From assembly GCA_032251335.1 (NCBI GenBank), contig JAVVDW010000009.1:51226-115225 (forward strand): a stretch of 64,000 nucleotides of DNA. The letters are read 5' to 3'. Shown one piece after another: positions 1 to 9,369 of the stretch. Position 1 is the stretch's first letter; the number at the start of each line of letters is the position of its first letter. The stretch comes from UM-FILTER-40-17 sp032251335. Its GTDB lineage: Bacteria > Bacteroidota > Bacteroidia > Flavobacteriales > Flavobacteriaceae. The notes under the pieces are model-generated. The model worked only from the letters and a program-made list of their open reading frames with translations, did no database searches and was not told where the DNA came from. The translations under genes were made by a program, and so were the position numbers.

Positions 1-1641
1 TATCTCTGATTTTAATTGCTTCAACGAGCCAATTAGAATTTCCTCTTTTCCGTCTTCTGTCCGCCAAATAGGGAGCGGAATGCCCCAGTAGCGAGACCGA
101 GACAAGTTCCAGTCATTGGCCGTTTTGAGCCAGTTGCCAAACCGTCCTTCTCCTGTGGCTTTGGGCTTCCAATTGATGGTTTGGTTAAGCTCAAACATGC
201 GGTCTTTTTTATCGGTAACCCGAATAAACCAAGAGTCTAACGGATAATAGAGTACGGGTTTGTCCGTCCGCCAACAGTGCGGATAGCTGTGCACGTATTT
301 TTCTACTTTAAAAGCTTTGTTTTCTTCTTTCAACCAGATTGATATTTCTACATCAAGGGATTTCTCGGGTGCTTCTCCATCCGGGTAGTATTCGTTTTTG
401 ACATATTTACCGGCCCATTCGCCCATGTGTTTGGTAAATTTACCTTGAAGATCTACCAGAGGAACCGGATTGCCGTCGTCATCGAGGACCAACAGTGGCG
501 GCACTTCGGGGGAAGCTTCTTTGGCTACCTTGGCATCATCTGCGCCAAAGGTAGGCGCTGTATGTACGATTCCGGTGCCATCTTCTGTGGTCACAAAATC
601 TCCGGCTATGACCCTAAACGCATTTTCTGCATGTTGATAAGGCAATGCCATAGGAATCAACTGCTCATATCTAATTTCGAGTAGGGCTTCTCCTTTAAAG
701 GTTTTTAGAATTCTATACGGAATTTTTTTCTGATGGGCGTCAAAGTTTTCAAAATCTGAAGTCTCTACTGAGGCATAATACTTTCCTGAAAACTGCTTGC
801 CAACCAATGCTTTGGCCAAAATAACTTTGATGGGCGAAAATGTGTATTGGTTAAACGATTCAACCAAAACGTATTCAATGTTTTTACCTACGGTTAAAGC
901 TGTGTTGGATGGCAATGTCCAAGGCGTGGTTGTCCATGCCAAAAAATGTATTTCACCCAGATTTTGAAGAAATTCGGGAAGTGTGTTTGAAATCGCTTTA
1001 AACTGCGCCACTGCTGAAGTGTCTGAAACATCCCGATAGCAGCCGGGCTGGTTGAGTTCGTGCGAGCTTAAGCCGGTGCCTGCTTTGGGAGAATACGGCT
1101 GTATGGTATAGCCTTTGTAAATCAAACCTTTGTTGTACAACTGCGACAACAACCACCAAACAGATTCCATGTATTTTGGCTCGTAGGTAACATACGGATT
1201 ATCCATGTCAACCCAATAACCAATTTTCTCAGTCAGGTCGTTCCACACATCCGTATAGCGCATAACGGCTTTTCTGCACGCTTCGTTATAGGCTTCAATG
1301 GATATTTTTTTGCCGATATCTTCTTTGGTGATACCCAATTCTTTTTCTACACCAAGCTCAATGGGCAAACCGTGGGTGTCCCAACCGGCTTTTCTTTCCA
1401 CCTGAAACCCCTTCTGGGTTTTGTACCGACAAAAAATGTCTTTGAGCGTGCGCGCCATCACGTGGTGAATACCTGGCAAACCATTGGCAGAGGGTGGCCC
1501 TTCATAAAATATAAAGGCTGGTTTTCCGCTACGGGTCGAAATACTTTTTTCGAATATGTGCTCGGTCTTCCAAAAAGCCAGTATTTCTTCGGTGACTTTT
1601 GGTAAATCTAAGTGCTTATAGGTTGCAAACTTCTTGCTCAT
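1..1641 (-). CDS. ileS: Isoleucyl-tRNA synthetase, N-terminal part (cut by window edge)
   Basis: This cytoplasmic class I aminoacyl-tRNA synthetase charges tRNA-Ile with isoleucine. The frame is open from an ATG at 1641 to the window's left edge, giving 547 codons, about half of the usual 1,100 or so. The N-terminus reads MSKKFATYKHLDLP, and the nucleotide-binding region EGPPSANGLPGIHH (residues 47-60) carries the GIHH variant of the HIGH motif that I associate with Bacteroidota IleRS. It is followed by KAGWDTHGLPIELGVEKE, a strongly conserved IleRS/ValRS segment. The KMSKS loop and anticodon domain lie outside the window. Identity is certain from these motifs. Confidence 0.97.
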   Translation of the reverse strand, partial: MSKKFATYKHLDLPKVTEEILAFWKTEHIFEKSISTRSGKPAFIFYEGPPSANGLPGIHHVMARTLKDIFCRYKTQKGFQVERKAGWDTHGLPIELGVEKELGITKEDIGKKISIEAYNEACRKAVMRYTDVWNDLTEKIGYWVDMDNPYVTYEPKYMESVWWLLSQLYNKGLIYKGYTIQPYSPKAGTGLSSHELNQPGCYRDVSDTSAVAQFKAISNTLPEFLQNLGEIHFLAWTTTPWTLPSNTALTVGKNIEYVLVESFNQYTFSPIKVILAKALVGKQFSGKYYASVETSDFENFDAHQKKIPYRILKTFKGEALLEIRYEQLIPMALPYQHAENAFRVIAGDFVTTEDGTGIVHTAPTFGADDAKVAKEASPEVPPLLVLDDDGNPVPLVDLQGKFTKHMGEWAGKYVKNEYYPDGEAPEKSLDVEISIWLKEENKAFKVEKYVHSYPHCWRTDKPVLYYPLDSWFIRVTDKKDRMFELNQTINWKPKATGEGRFGNWLKTANDWNLSRSRYWGIPLPIWRTEDGKEEILIGSLKQLKSEI

Positions 1642-1710
1642 CAATCTCGTTCTTTTTTTGAATTTGCGAAATTAATGATTTTCCTTTGATTGATAAGGCA
1701 TTAACCTTTA

Positions 1711-2430
1711 TTATCTTGTAAAAATTTCGCGTAAAACCGTTAAAGACTTTGGGTTTTTGAATCCATCCAGCTGCATTGCGTAGTATCTGAGTAGGTGATC
1801 GAGCATTTCTTTTCTATGCCCAATTTTGTCTGCATTTTCCGAATAAGCCTTCTCTGCGCGTGCCACATAGGCTATAAAAGTGGCTGTTTGTTGTGCGTTT
1901 AACATTTGTTTGTCATTGTAAAACTGTTGAAGCCGCCCTTCTAAAAGATCAAAATACAGCCCCGTATCTTCTATGTCGGGGGAAAAACCCAAGTATTTGC
2001 TCAACCTAATCATGAAAAGATGGTGAAAGTCGGGCTGTACGGGCAGGGCGTCAAACCGAATGATTTCGGAAGCTAAAAAGTCGTATAAATCTTTATGAGT
2101 TGCTTCTTCCCGTATAGACATATTGAGAATTTCGGACAGAAAAACAGCGACGGAACTTTTTTCCATTTGAAAATGTAGGGTTTGTAAGGCTTCATCGAGT
2201 TGGACTTCCAAAATTTGCTCAAGCGTTCCTTTGTCTTTGTGAATGGCCGTGATTTCGAGCAGTGTTAGGGGTTGAAAAAATGCCGGCTTAAATTTTTTAG
2301 ATTTGGCCGACAAAACCCCGCGAATCAGATAGGTTTTCATTCCCGACTCTCTGGTGAAACACCTTACAATTAGGCTGTTATCACCATATTTTAATGATGA
2401 AATAACAATGGCCTTGGTTTGAATTCTCAT
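1711..2430 (-). CDS. recO: DNA repair protein RecO
   Basis: RecO is a recombination mediator that works with RecR and RecF to load RecA on SSB-coated single-stranded DNA. The 239-residue product has the family's usual length and opening: an N-terminal OB-fold segment (MRIQTKAIVISSLKYGDNSLIVRCFT) followed by a helical C-terminal domain. I see no zinc-binding cysteine cluster, which many RecO proteins also lack. Its ATG overlaps the porZ stop by one base (TAATG), so the two are probably cotranscribed and translationally coupled. To my knowledge recO and porZ adjacency recurs in flavobacteria. Confidence 0.93.
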   Translation of the reverse strand: MRIQTKAIVISSLKYGDNSLIVRCFTRESGMKTYLIRGVLSAKSKKFKPAFFQPLTLLEITAIHKDKGTLEQILEVQLDEALQTLHFQMEKSSVAVFLSEILNMSIREEATHKDLYDFLASEIIRFDALPVQPDFHHLFMIRLSKYLGFSPDIEDTGLYFDLLEGRLQQFYNDKQMLNAQQTATFIAYVARAEKAYSENADKIGHRKEMLDHLLRYYAMQLDGFKNPKSLTVLREIFTR

Positions 2431-4730
2431 TAGCGAATGATCATAACTTTGGTCACTTTGGTGTTTTGCCCATCCCGGTCTGTAATGATAATCATATAAA
2501 CCCCGGAGGCTACTTTATACCTGCCAAAAGCACGAAGATCCCATTCGATGGAGCCGCCCTGTGCAATGGTTTCAAAAACCAAGTTACCCGAGATGTCTGT
2601 TATTTTGACTTTGGCTCTCGGCGACAGATTCCGAATGGTGAGGTTGCCATTAAAGTCCGGTTTCACAGGGTTTGGAAAAACAATGACATCATCCAAGTCA
2701 TCTCTTGTTTGGGTTGCGTTGCCCAAGAAAGAAACGAGCCCCCGATCGGTTGCAAAATAAACCCTCCCGCTTGCGCCATCAATGGAAATATCATTGACTG
2801 TATTGGAAGGTAGCGGAGAGTTGTCTGTTGTAAATCGTTGTAAGGTGCGTTGGCCATCCGGTGAAAACATAAAAACGCCCGAGCCGATGGTGGCGACCCA
2901 CTTATTGTCTGAGCCATCCGTTTCGATATCAGAGATGAGTTGGCCAAAAAGGAGCTCCTCAGGCAAACCATTTTGAAGAATGATAATTTCTTCGGCTCGT
3001 GGATTCTCTTCTTCAAAGAATCCGGAGGTGTTGAAGAGCACCCGCAGACCGTCTCTTGTGCCAATCCAAAGCCGATTTCGGCTGTCCATAGACAATGCGC
3101 GAATGTCGTTGATGGGAAGGTTACCGGTGACCTGATCGAGATTTTTGAGCTGAAAACCTCCTGCAGTCTCCCTAAAGCCCAAAAGTCCGTGTCCAAAGGT
3201 CGCGATCCATTTAGTTCCGTTTCGATCTATTACCATGTTTGTATATCCAAGTTCCGAATCCACAAAAGGGTTTGAAGGAATGCTGTTTTCCGGGGCAACT
3301 ACATCTGCTACGCTGAAAGATTCCCATTGTCCGTTGCTTCGCAATACTTTGATGGCATTTTCAATACGGTTGTTGGTCACCCACAAATCGCCGTTTTGAT
3401 CGAATTGTGTATCGTGTATCAGAACCTCCGCCCTGCTCGGAAGAAAGGGTTCCAAACTACTGTTGGTGCTGTCCCACAGATCTAACACTTGGTTGTCTTC
3501 TATCACCAGAATACCGGAGAAATATGAACTCACATACACTCTGTTGTCAAACGGGCTGATGTTGACATACGACAAATCGGCCGCATTTCGCAATTCGCTT
3601 GCCGGAATGTTTATCCAGTCTCCGTTTTCGAGATGACTTATGCCACGTCGATTAGGAGGGAAAGGGTTGTAAGAAAAACTGTATATTCCATAAACAACCC
3701 ATAATTCGTCTGGTGCGGCTTGTATCTGAAACGGATCATTTCGCAGCGGACCGTTTGGTATGGTTACCGTTGCGTTGGTCAAATCCGGAGGCGTAAATAC
3801 GAGCAAACCCCCTTCTGTAGTTCCCACAAAAAACCTGTTTTCAAAAACGGTGGCGCTGGTGTAGGTCAACTCATTGTTTTGAAAATTAGCTAACTGGAAG
3901 GCAACACTTTCAGAGTTGTTAAACACAAAAACAGTCTTGGTGGTGGTGAGCGTCATAAAATTTTCGTTTGCCCGAAGTCTGGCAAATGCTGTGGGATGCG
4001 TAAACCCGGTGTTGGCAAAATTACTCCCGTTGTATCGCCAGAGTTGTCTGTTGGATCGCGTAGCGAAAACGGTGTTGTTAAATTGAACAAGGGATGTCCA
4101 ATTGCCACTTATTAGCGTGGACCAATTATTAAAATCGATTAAGTTGGGGTTGTTTACATCCGCTATGCGTATGCCTTCTTCGACCGTGGCCGCAAAAATT
4201 CTGTCTTGGAAAACGGTGAGCTGTGTGACATTGAGCAAACCGCCACCGCTTCCCATAAAAAAGGTATCGCCAAATTCTAGTCTTTCCAAATTGTACTCTA
4301 CGATCCCAAACTGACAAGCGATGAATACTTTATTGCCAAATTCAAACATATTGTTCACCCTTTTGCGATCGGGCGGAATGGTGAGTTTGTTGATGATATC
4401 CACCACTGTGGTCACGTCTTCTGTGAGCGGGTCGTAAACATCTAACAATCCGGTGGCGTAACCAATCACCAATTTGTTGAAGGCCTTACTGTAGTGAATG
4501 GCTGTAATGACTTCTCCCGAAAGACCATCCACGGTGGTGATGGTCTTAATTTCTTTAGATAGCAGGTTATAAGAAAAAACGGCGTTTTGGCTACTTACAA
4601 AAACTTCGTCAATGCCCTCGGAAATATCTGTAATGTTGAAATATGAAAAATGTCCCTGCCATCTGTTAGAAAAGTTCTGACCAAAAGTTGTGTTTCCAAA
4701 AAGTATAAAGAGTATTAAAAACTTTTTCAT
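2430..4730 (-). CDS. porZ: PorZ-type beta-propeller protein of the type IX secretion system
   Basis: PorZ is a surface component of the type IX secretion system attachment complex that takes part in delivering anionic LPS to secreted cargo. The 766-residue protein starts with a signal peptide (MKKFLILFILFGNTTFG, cleavage probably before Q18). The middle holds repeated two-component-regulator-propeller-like blades such as NKWVATIGSGVFMFSPDG and SRNLWIGT-like segments. The last 80 or so residues form a type A sorting-domain-like end with VFPNPV, SGNLVF and ASGVYMIII motifs. Its neighbour recO overlaps the stop by one base. The upstream region holds a distant member of the hairpin repeat (4786-4841). 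Family assignment is from domain layout and gene context. Confidence 0.88.
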   Translation of the reverse strand: MKKFLILFILFGNTTFGQNFSNRWQGHFSYFNITDISEGIDEVFVSSQNAVFSYNLLSKEIKTITTVDGLSGEVITAIHYSKAFNKLVIGYATGLLDVYDPLTEDVTTVVDIINKLTIPPDRKRVNNMFEFGNKVFIACQFGIVEYNLERLEFGDTFFMGSGGGLLNVTQLTVFQDRIFAATVEEGIRIADVNNPNLIDFNNWSTLISGNWTSLVQFNNTVFATRSNRQLWRYNGSNFANTGFTHPTAFARLRANENFMTLTTTKTVFVFNNSESVAFQLANFQNNELTYTSATVFENRFFVGTTEGGLLVFTPPDLTNATVTIPNGPLRNDPFQIQAAPDELWVVYGIYSFSYNPFPPNRRGISHLENGDWINIPASELRNAADLSYVNISPFDNRVYVSSYFSGILVIEDNQVLDLWDSTNSSLEPFLPSRAEVLIHDTQFDQNGDLWVTNNRIENAIKVLRSNGQWESFSVADVVAPENSIPSNPFVDSELGYTNMVIDRNGTKWIATFGHGLLGFRETAGGFQLKNLDQVTGNLPINDIRALSMDSRNRLWIGTRDGLRVLFNTSGFFEEENPRAEEIIILQNGLPEELLFGQLISDIETDGSDNKWVATIGSGVFMFSPDGQRTLQRFTTDNSPLPSNTVNDISIDGASGRVYFATDRGLVSFLGNATQTRDDLDDVIVFPNPVKPDFNGNLTIRNLSPRAKVKITDISGNLVFETIAQGGSIEWDLRAFGRYKVASGVYMIIITDRDGQNTKVTKVMIIR

Positions 4731-4785
4731 CCGCTAATGTTGATTATTTAGACTTTGCTCAATACAAGTTTTTTTAACGATTGGA

Positions 4786-4841
4786 TGGAATGCCTTATGT
4801 GCCAAAGCTGTAGGTTTGAAACTCTTTTTATAGGCATTTCA
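4786..4841 (-). repeat. Hairpin repeat, distant member, upstream of porZ
   Basis: On the plus strand GGAATGCCT (4787-4795) is matched by AGGCATTTC (4832-4840) with a 36-nt loop, plus a T-A pair outside. The geometry and the right part of the loop (AACTCTTTTTAT) match the copies near sufC. Two stem positions differ from those copies on both arms at once (C-G to T-A), so pairing is kept. It lies about 55 bp upstream of the porZ start. Confidence 0.6.
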
Positions 4842-4909
4842 CAAGCATTGACAAATCAGTACATTAACGTATTCGATTCTTTAAAATTGTATGTAAAAAA
4901 GTTGATGAT

Positions 4910-5881
4910 TTAAAGGATTCTAGCTGCTTCCTTTGCAAAATAAGTAGCAATGATAGCGGCACCGGCGCGTTTGAAAGCGGTTAGTTGTTCAAGCATCACA
5001 GCATCGTGATCGAGCCAGCCTTTGTTGGCTGCAGCTTTTAACATGGCGTATTCACCACTTACTTGGTACACGGCAATGGGTGTTTGAACAGTGTTTTTTA
5101 AATCTCTCACGATATCCAGATAGCAAAGACCGGGTTTTACCATAACGATGTCGGCACCTTCTTCTATGTCTGCCAAGGTTTCTCTAATGGCTTCTTCTCG
5201 GTTGGCAAAATCCATCTGATAGGTTTTTTTATCGCCAAAACCGGGTGCAGAATCCAACGCATCGCGGAAAGGCCCGTAAAAAGATGATGCGTATTTGGCA
5301 CTGTAACTCATAATGCCTGTATCGGTAAAGTTTTCGCTGTCCAAAGCTTGTCTGATACGCAAAATACGGCCGTCCATCATATCGCTGGGTGCTACAAAAT
5401 CTGCACCGGCCTTTGCGTGAGAAACACTCATTTGCGACAGGACTGCCACGGTTTCATCGTTCAAAATTTTTCCATTTTCTACGATGCCGTCGTGCCCGAA
5501 GGAAGAAAATGGATCTAAGGCTACGTCGGTCATAACCAACATATTGGGCTCAGTGTCTTTTACTGTTTTGATGGCGCGTTGCATCAATCCGTTAGGATTG
5601 AGTGCTTCGGTGCCTTTGTTGTCTTTTAGGTTATCGGGAACTTTCACAAAGAGCAAGACGCTTTTAATACCTAAATTCCAAAGTTCATTAATTTCTAGGG
5701 TCAATTCATCCAGACTGTATCTGTAATAGCCGGGCATAGAAGCAATTTCTTCTTTAATGCCTTTTCCTTCGGTAACAAAAACAGGTGCTAAAAAATCGTT
5801 TACTGTCAAATGTGTCTCTTTCACTAGGTTGCGGACAGCTTCGCTTTGCCTGAGTCTTCTATATCTTGTAAGCGGATACAT
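4910..5881 (-). CDS. hemB: Delta-aminolevulinic acid dehydratase (porphobilinogen synthase)
   Basis: HemB condenses two 5-aminolevulinate molecules to porphobilinogen, the second committed step of tetrapyrrole synthesis. The 323-residue length is standard. Schiff-base lysines are at Lys196 (SAKYASSFYGPFRDA) and Lys249 (MVKPGLCYLD). The metal-site segment reads ALDPFSSFGHDG, with Asp in place of the cysteines of zinc enzymes, so this should be the magnesium-dependent type. It is separate from the hemA-C-D-E cluster at 34-41 kb. A weak promoter-like TAACTTTA box lies at 5905-5898, 17 bp upstream of the ATG. Confidence 0.97.
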   Translation of the reverse strand: MYPLTRYRRLRQSEAVRNLVKETHLTVNDFLAPVFVTEGKGIKEEIASMPGYYRYSLDELTLEINELWNLGIKSVLLFVKVPDNLKDNKGTEALNPNGLMQRAIKTVKDTEPNMLVMTDVALDPFSSFGHDGIVENGKILNDETVAVLSQMSVSHAKAGADFVAPSDMMDGRILRIRQALDSENFTDTGIMSYSAKYASSFYGPFRDALDSAPGFGDKKTYQMDFANREEAIRETLADIEEGADIVMVKPGLCYLDIVRDLKNTVQTPIAVYQVSGEYAMLKAAANKGWLDHDAVMLEQLTAFKRAGAAIIATYFAKEAARIL

Positions 5882-5930
5882 AAAAATAAATTTTATGTAA
5901 AGTTAAAGCAAAAAGGGAGATTTTGAGGTA

Positions 5931-6791
5931 TTAAAAATCGTAATTGACACTCAAACCAAAAACTTGTTTTAACTGCGTGCGCGCAATGGCGTCTGTGTCG
6001 TATATGGCGTGTATGTTAAAATTTGTGGAGAGATTGCCGTTTATTTTCATAAGCACATTGAGTTGGTAACTCAAATCCACTTCATCTGTGTTTTGCAAAT
6101 AATCAACATACATATTGAAAATGTTTTCAAAAGTGACGTTTTCCATCAATAAAAATTTCCAATATGCAGCGCCGTTAAATCCCAATTCATAATTAACAGT
6201 ATTGCCTTGGTCAACCCCAAAAGCACTTCTGGTCTCTGTGAAACGTGCCAATACTGTTGTGATTTTGGACGTAGCCGGAGACAAGTTTATGTATAGGTTA
6301 TTACTTTTTTTCCAGAGCATACCGGGGCCAAAAGTGTAATAGGCAGGTGAAAATATTCGAGACTGTTCTACACGCCTGCTTACGCCCAAGCTGTCTGTGA
6401 CGTTTCGGTAGCCTTTGTCGAATTGTGTTCTGAAGTTAAGGAAAAACGAGTAGAACCAATACTTTCCGGCTTTTTTACCCAATACGGAATTCCACTCAAA
6501 TCGATCGTCTGTTTTTTCTACGTCGTTCCCGTTTATTTGCGTGAGCCCATAAGCAGCGATAACTTGGTTGTTCCATGACCAGTTGTCTTTTGCATAGTTG
6601 AAAGTATAGTTGAGAGAAGCCGTTCCTGATATATTATTTTCACCTCCGGCGGTCCAATTTTGAAAACTAGACTGATTGAACAAAAATCCGAACTTGCCCT
6701 TTTTTTCCCAATTAGAAATCGTATCATTTTGAGTCTGCGCTTCTACGATAAAAAAAAGTGCGCAAAAAACAATTGTTAAAATACCTCGCAT
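5931..6791 (-). CDS. DUF3078 outer-membrane-type protein
   Basis: This protein of unknown function resembles DUF3078, a Bacteroidota family predicted to form an outer-membrane beta-barrel. A signal peptide (MRGILTIVFCALFFIVEAQ) is followed by FLFNQSSFQNWTAGGENNISG, the typical opening with the NWxAGG motif, then alternating aromatic-rich strands. The chain ends in Phe (LSVNYDF), as in many outer-membrane barrels. It lies 44 bp downstream of the DUF2480 gene at the distal end of the SUF operon and may be cotranscribed. No substrate or role can be read from the sequence. Confidence 0.8.
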   Translation of the reverse strand: MRGILTIVFCALFFIVEAQTQNDTISNWEKKGKFGFLFNQSSFQNWTAGGENNISGTASLNYTFNYAKDNWSWNNQVIAAYGLTQINGNDVEKTDDRFEWNSVLGKKAGKYWFYSFFLNFRTQFDKGYRNVTDSLGVSRRVEQSRIFSPAYYTFGPGMLWKKSNNLYINLSPATSKITTVLARFTETRSAFGVDQGNTVNYELGFNGAAYWKFLLMENVTFENIFNMYVDYLQNTDEVDLSYQLNVLMKINGNLSTNFNIHAIYDTDAIARTQLKQVFGLSVNYDF

Positions 6792-6835
6792 GCCAGTTTA
6801 ATATGCCGCAAAAATAAAAAAATTGTTAATAAATG

Positions 6836-7351
6836 CTAAACGGATTTGGGTTTCTTAAAAACCGGTACGCTCGAACAGGCTTCGCCGTAAAAAACAGCAT
6901 TCGCCACACTCGATAATTGTTGCATAATTTGTACATAAGCCGATGAAGGTATGGGCTTCTCAAAACAACCTTTTACAATGATGTTCTTTCCGGAAAAGGC
7001 AGATAAATCTAATCGGCTGAGGCTTTCACGCATCAAAAAAGACTCGAGTTGTTGCAAATCGCCAAAGACTATTGCCTGTGCCACACCGGTTAATTTGCTG
7101 GTCAGAAGCATGTATGCCCAAACAGGAATGATGGCATCGGTGCTGCAATGCAGTGCGACAAAATGATTTTTAAAAACGGAAAAATCAAAAGAATTGACAG
7201 CTTGCCGAAAGGATTTTTCACGCAAAATCAAACCTTCTTCAAGCCACTGGGCTACATCTATTTGACTTCGCTGTCCTTCGAGATAATAGTCTTGCAAATC
7301 TAGCGTAATCAACTTGCTTTCTGCTACTTTGTTTTTAATTTCCTCAGCCAT
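6836..7351 (-). CDS. DUF2480 family protein
   Basis: A 171-residue soluble protein of unknown function matching DUF2480, a family I know only from Bacteroidota. The opening MAEEIKNKVAESKLITLDLQ and the segment VALHCSTDAIIPVWAYMLL are characteristic. It has no signal peptide or membrane span, so it is cytoplasmic. It sits 12 bp after the DUF59 gene in what looks like the SUF transcription unit, hence a link to iron-sulfur assembly is possible but is inferred only from position. Confidence 0.8.
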   Translation of the reverse strand: MAEEIKNKVAESKLITLDLQDYYLEGQRSQIDVAQWLEEGLILREKSFRQAVNSFDFSVFKNHFVALHCSTDAIIPVWAYMLLTSKLTGVAQAIVFGDLQQLESFLMRESLSRLDLSAFSGKNIIVKGCFEKPIPSSAYVQIMQQLSSVANAVFYGEACSSVPVFKKPKSV

Positions 7352-7363
7352 TTCAAACCAATT

Positions 7364-7687
7364 TTAAAGCAACCCCAGTTCGAGTTTGGCTTCTTCGCTC
7401 ATCAAATCCTGCGTCCAAGGCGGATCAAAAGTGATTTCCACCTCTACATCTGCCACGCCTTCTATGGTGCGAATTTTGTCTTCTACTTCCTTTGGTAGCG
7501 TCTCGGCTACAGGACAGTTGGGTGTTGTCAATGTCATCAGTACACGAATATCGGCATTCGTACTCACCATGACGTCGTAAATCAGTCCCAATTCATAAAT
7601 ATCAACCGGGATTTCCGGGTCGTAAATCGTCTTGAGTATCCGCACTATGTCTTCGCCTAACTTGTGGGTGTCTATGGTGTTTTCCAT
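7364..7687 (-). CDS. DUF59 / MIP18-type Fe-S assembly protein
   Basis: A 107-residue protein of the DUF59 (MIP18) family, whose members (SufT, PaaD) help maturation of iron-sulfur proteins. It contains the family core: DPEIPVDIYELGLIYDV near residues 23-39, TLTTPNCPVAETLP with the conserved Cys near residue 60, and ITFDPPWTQDLMSEEAKLELG at the end. It is 3 bp downstream of sufE, within the SUF operon, which supports a role in cluster assembly or delivery. The name sufT is sometimes used for such genes, but the long SufT form differs, so no symbol is given. Confidence 0.88.
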   Translation of the reverse strand: MENTIDTHKLGEDIVRILKTIYDPEIPVDIYELGLIYDVMVSTNADIRVLMTLTTPNCPVAETLPKEVEDKIRTIEGVADVEVEITFDPPWTQDLMSEEAKLELGLL

Positions 7688-7690
7688 GGT

Positions 7691-8122
7691 TTAAGTGTTT
7701 TGTTTTCTTTTGGTTTCGAATGCCAATGCATACAATTTCAGCTGTTTGATCATCGATACCAAACCGTTGGCGCGGGTGGGCGATAGGTGTTCCTTCAAAC
7801 CTATTTGATCGATAAAATCCATGTCGGCTTCGAGTATCTCTTTGGGTTTTTGGTTAGAAAAAACCCTGAGCAAAATAGCGATGATTCCTTTGGTAATAAT
7901 CGCATCTGAATCGGCGGTAAATTTGACCAAATCGGAATCCATCTCTGCATGCACCCAAACCTTGCTTTGGCATCCTTTGATAAGGTGGTCATCGGTTTTA
8001 TATGCCGGGTCTATCAACGGCAGGCTTTTGCCTAACGAAATCATGTATTCGTAGCGTTGCATCCAGTCGTCAAACATGGCAAATTCATCTACTATTTCTT
8101 CTTGTATTTCTTTGATTTGCAT
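7691..8122 (-). CDS. sufE: Cysteine desulfuration protein SufE
   Basis: SufE accepts persulfide sulfur from SufS and passes it to the SufBCD scaffold. The 143-residue protein has the SufE fold signature FAMFDDWMQRYEYMISLGKSLP and the sulfur-accepting cysteine in LIKGCQSKVWV (about residue 51). Its ATG overlaps the sufS stop by one base (TAATG), which suggests translational coupling of the two interacting partners. Confidence 0.95.
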   Translation of the reverse strand: MQIKEIQEEIVDEFAMFDDWMQRYEYMISLGKSLPLIDPAYKTDDHLIKGCQSKVWVHAEMDSDLVKFTADSDAIITKGIIAILLRVFSNQKPKEILEADMDFIDQIGLKEHLSPTRANGLVSMIKQLKLYALAFETKRKQNT

Positions 8123-9360
8123 TATGCTAACATTTGTTGTGCTTTGATGACTGCCGACACCAAGCTATCGACTTCTTCCATCGTATTGTAAAATGAAAAC
8201 GAGGCGCGCACAGTTCCGGGAATTTTAAAATAATCCATGATGGGTTGGGCGCAGTGATGTCCCGTGCGTACGGCGATGCCCAATTTGTCTAAAATCGAAC
8301 CGACGTCGTAGGGATGAATGCCTTCCAAATTAAACGAAATCACAGCTGTTTTTACAGCAATATCGCCATAAATTTTCAATCCCGATATGGATTTCAGTTT
8401 GTCTGTGGCATATCGCAACAACTTCGTTTCGTAGGCTTCTATGTTTTCAAAGCCGAGTGAATTCAAATAATCTATGGCAACGCCAAACGCGATGCCTCCA
8501 CAAATATTTGGTGTACCGGCTTCAAATTTATGCGGCAAATCGGCATAGGTAGTCTTTTCAAAAGTGACTTCGGCTATCATTTCTCCTCCTCCTTGATAGG
8601 GTGGCAATTTACGCAACCAAGCTTCTTTGGAGTAAAGAATCCCCACGCCTGTAGGTCCACACATTTTGTGCGCAGATGCCACGTAAAAATCGGCATCTAA
8701 AGCCTGTACATCGGGTTTTATGTGTGCACAAGATTGCGCGCCGTCTATCAATACGGCAGCGCCAAATTCATGCGCTTTTTGTATGATGGTTCGTATTGGG
8801 TTGACGACGCCTAAGGCGTTTGAAATATGATTGACAAAAACCAATTTGGTCTTGGGTGAAAGCAGTTTCTCATACGCTTCCATGTCCAAAGTTCCGTCGG
8901 GCAACATGGGAATTACGAGCAATTTGGCATTTGTGCGTTCGCAGAGCATTTGCCACGGAACAATATTTGAATGGTGTTCTAAGGCTGAAACGATAATCTC
9001 ATCGCCAGCTTTTAAGAGGGTGGTGAATCCGTTGGCGACTAGGTTGATGCCGTGCGTTGTTCCCGAAGTAAAAATGATTTCATGTGTTTTTGCAGCATTA
9101 AAATGCTGTTGCAATTTTTTTCTGGCTTGTTCGTAAGCGTCTGTGGCTTCTTGTGACAAGCTGTGTACGCCGCGGTGAATATTGGCGTTGTAGTTTGTGT
9201 AATAATCTACAATGGCGTCTATCACCATTTGCGGTTTCTGCGAGGTGGCTGCATTGTCGAGATAGACCAACGGATAGCCATTCACTTTCCGATTTAGTAT
9301 GGGAAACTGTTTGCGTATGGTTGTTATGTCCAAATTTTGTTGCTTCTCGATAGCACTCAT
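8122..9360 (-). CDS. sufS: SufS-type cysteine desulfurase
   Basis: A PLP-dependent group II cysteine desulfurase that takes sulfur from L-cysteine for iron-sulfur clusters. The 412-residue protein has the PLP lysine in YVASAHKMCGPTGVG (about residue 229) and the catalytic cysteine in RTGHHCAQP (about residue 370). The short loop around that cysteine is typical of SufS rather than IscS. It lies 9 bp after sufD and overlaps sufE by one base. Confidence 0.97.
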   Translation of the reverse strand: MSAIEKQQNLDITTIRKQFPILNRKVNGYPLVYLDNAATSQKPQMVIDAIVDYYTNYNANIHRGVHSLSQEATDAYEQARKKLQQHFNAAKTHEIIFTSGTTHGINLVANGFTTLLKAGDEIIVSALEHHSNIVPWQMLCERTNAKLLVIPMLPDGTLDMEAYEKLLSPKTKLVFVNHISNALGVVNPIRTIIQKAHEFGAAVLIDGAQSCAHIKPDVQALDADFYVASAHKMCGPTGVGILYSKEAWLRKLPPYQGGGEMIAEVTFEKTTYADLPHKFEAGTPNICGGIAFGVAIDYLNSLGFENIEAYETKLLRYATDKLKSISGLKIYGDIAVKTAVISFNLEGIHPYDVGSILDKLGIAVRTGHHCAQPIMDYFKIPGTVRASFSFYNTMEEVDSLVSAVIKAQQMLA

Positions 9361-9369
9361 AAGCTTTTT

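Noticed and set aside
1448..1470. CACGTG palindrome in ileS as a third parS site
   Set aside because: Only the central hexamer fits; the outer bases do not match the 16-bp consensus.
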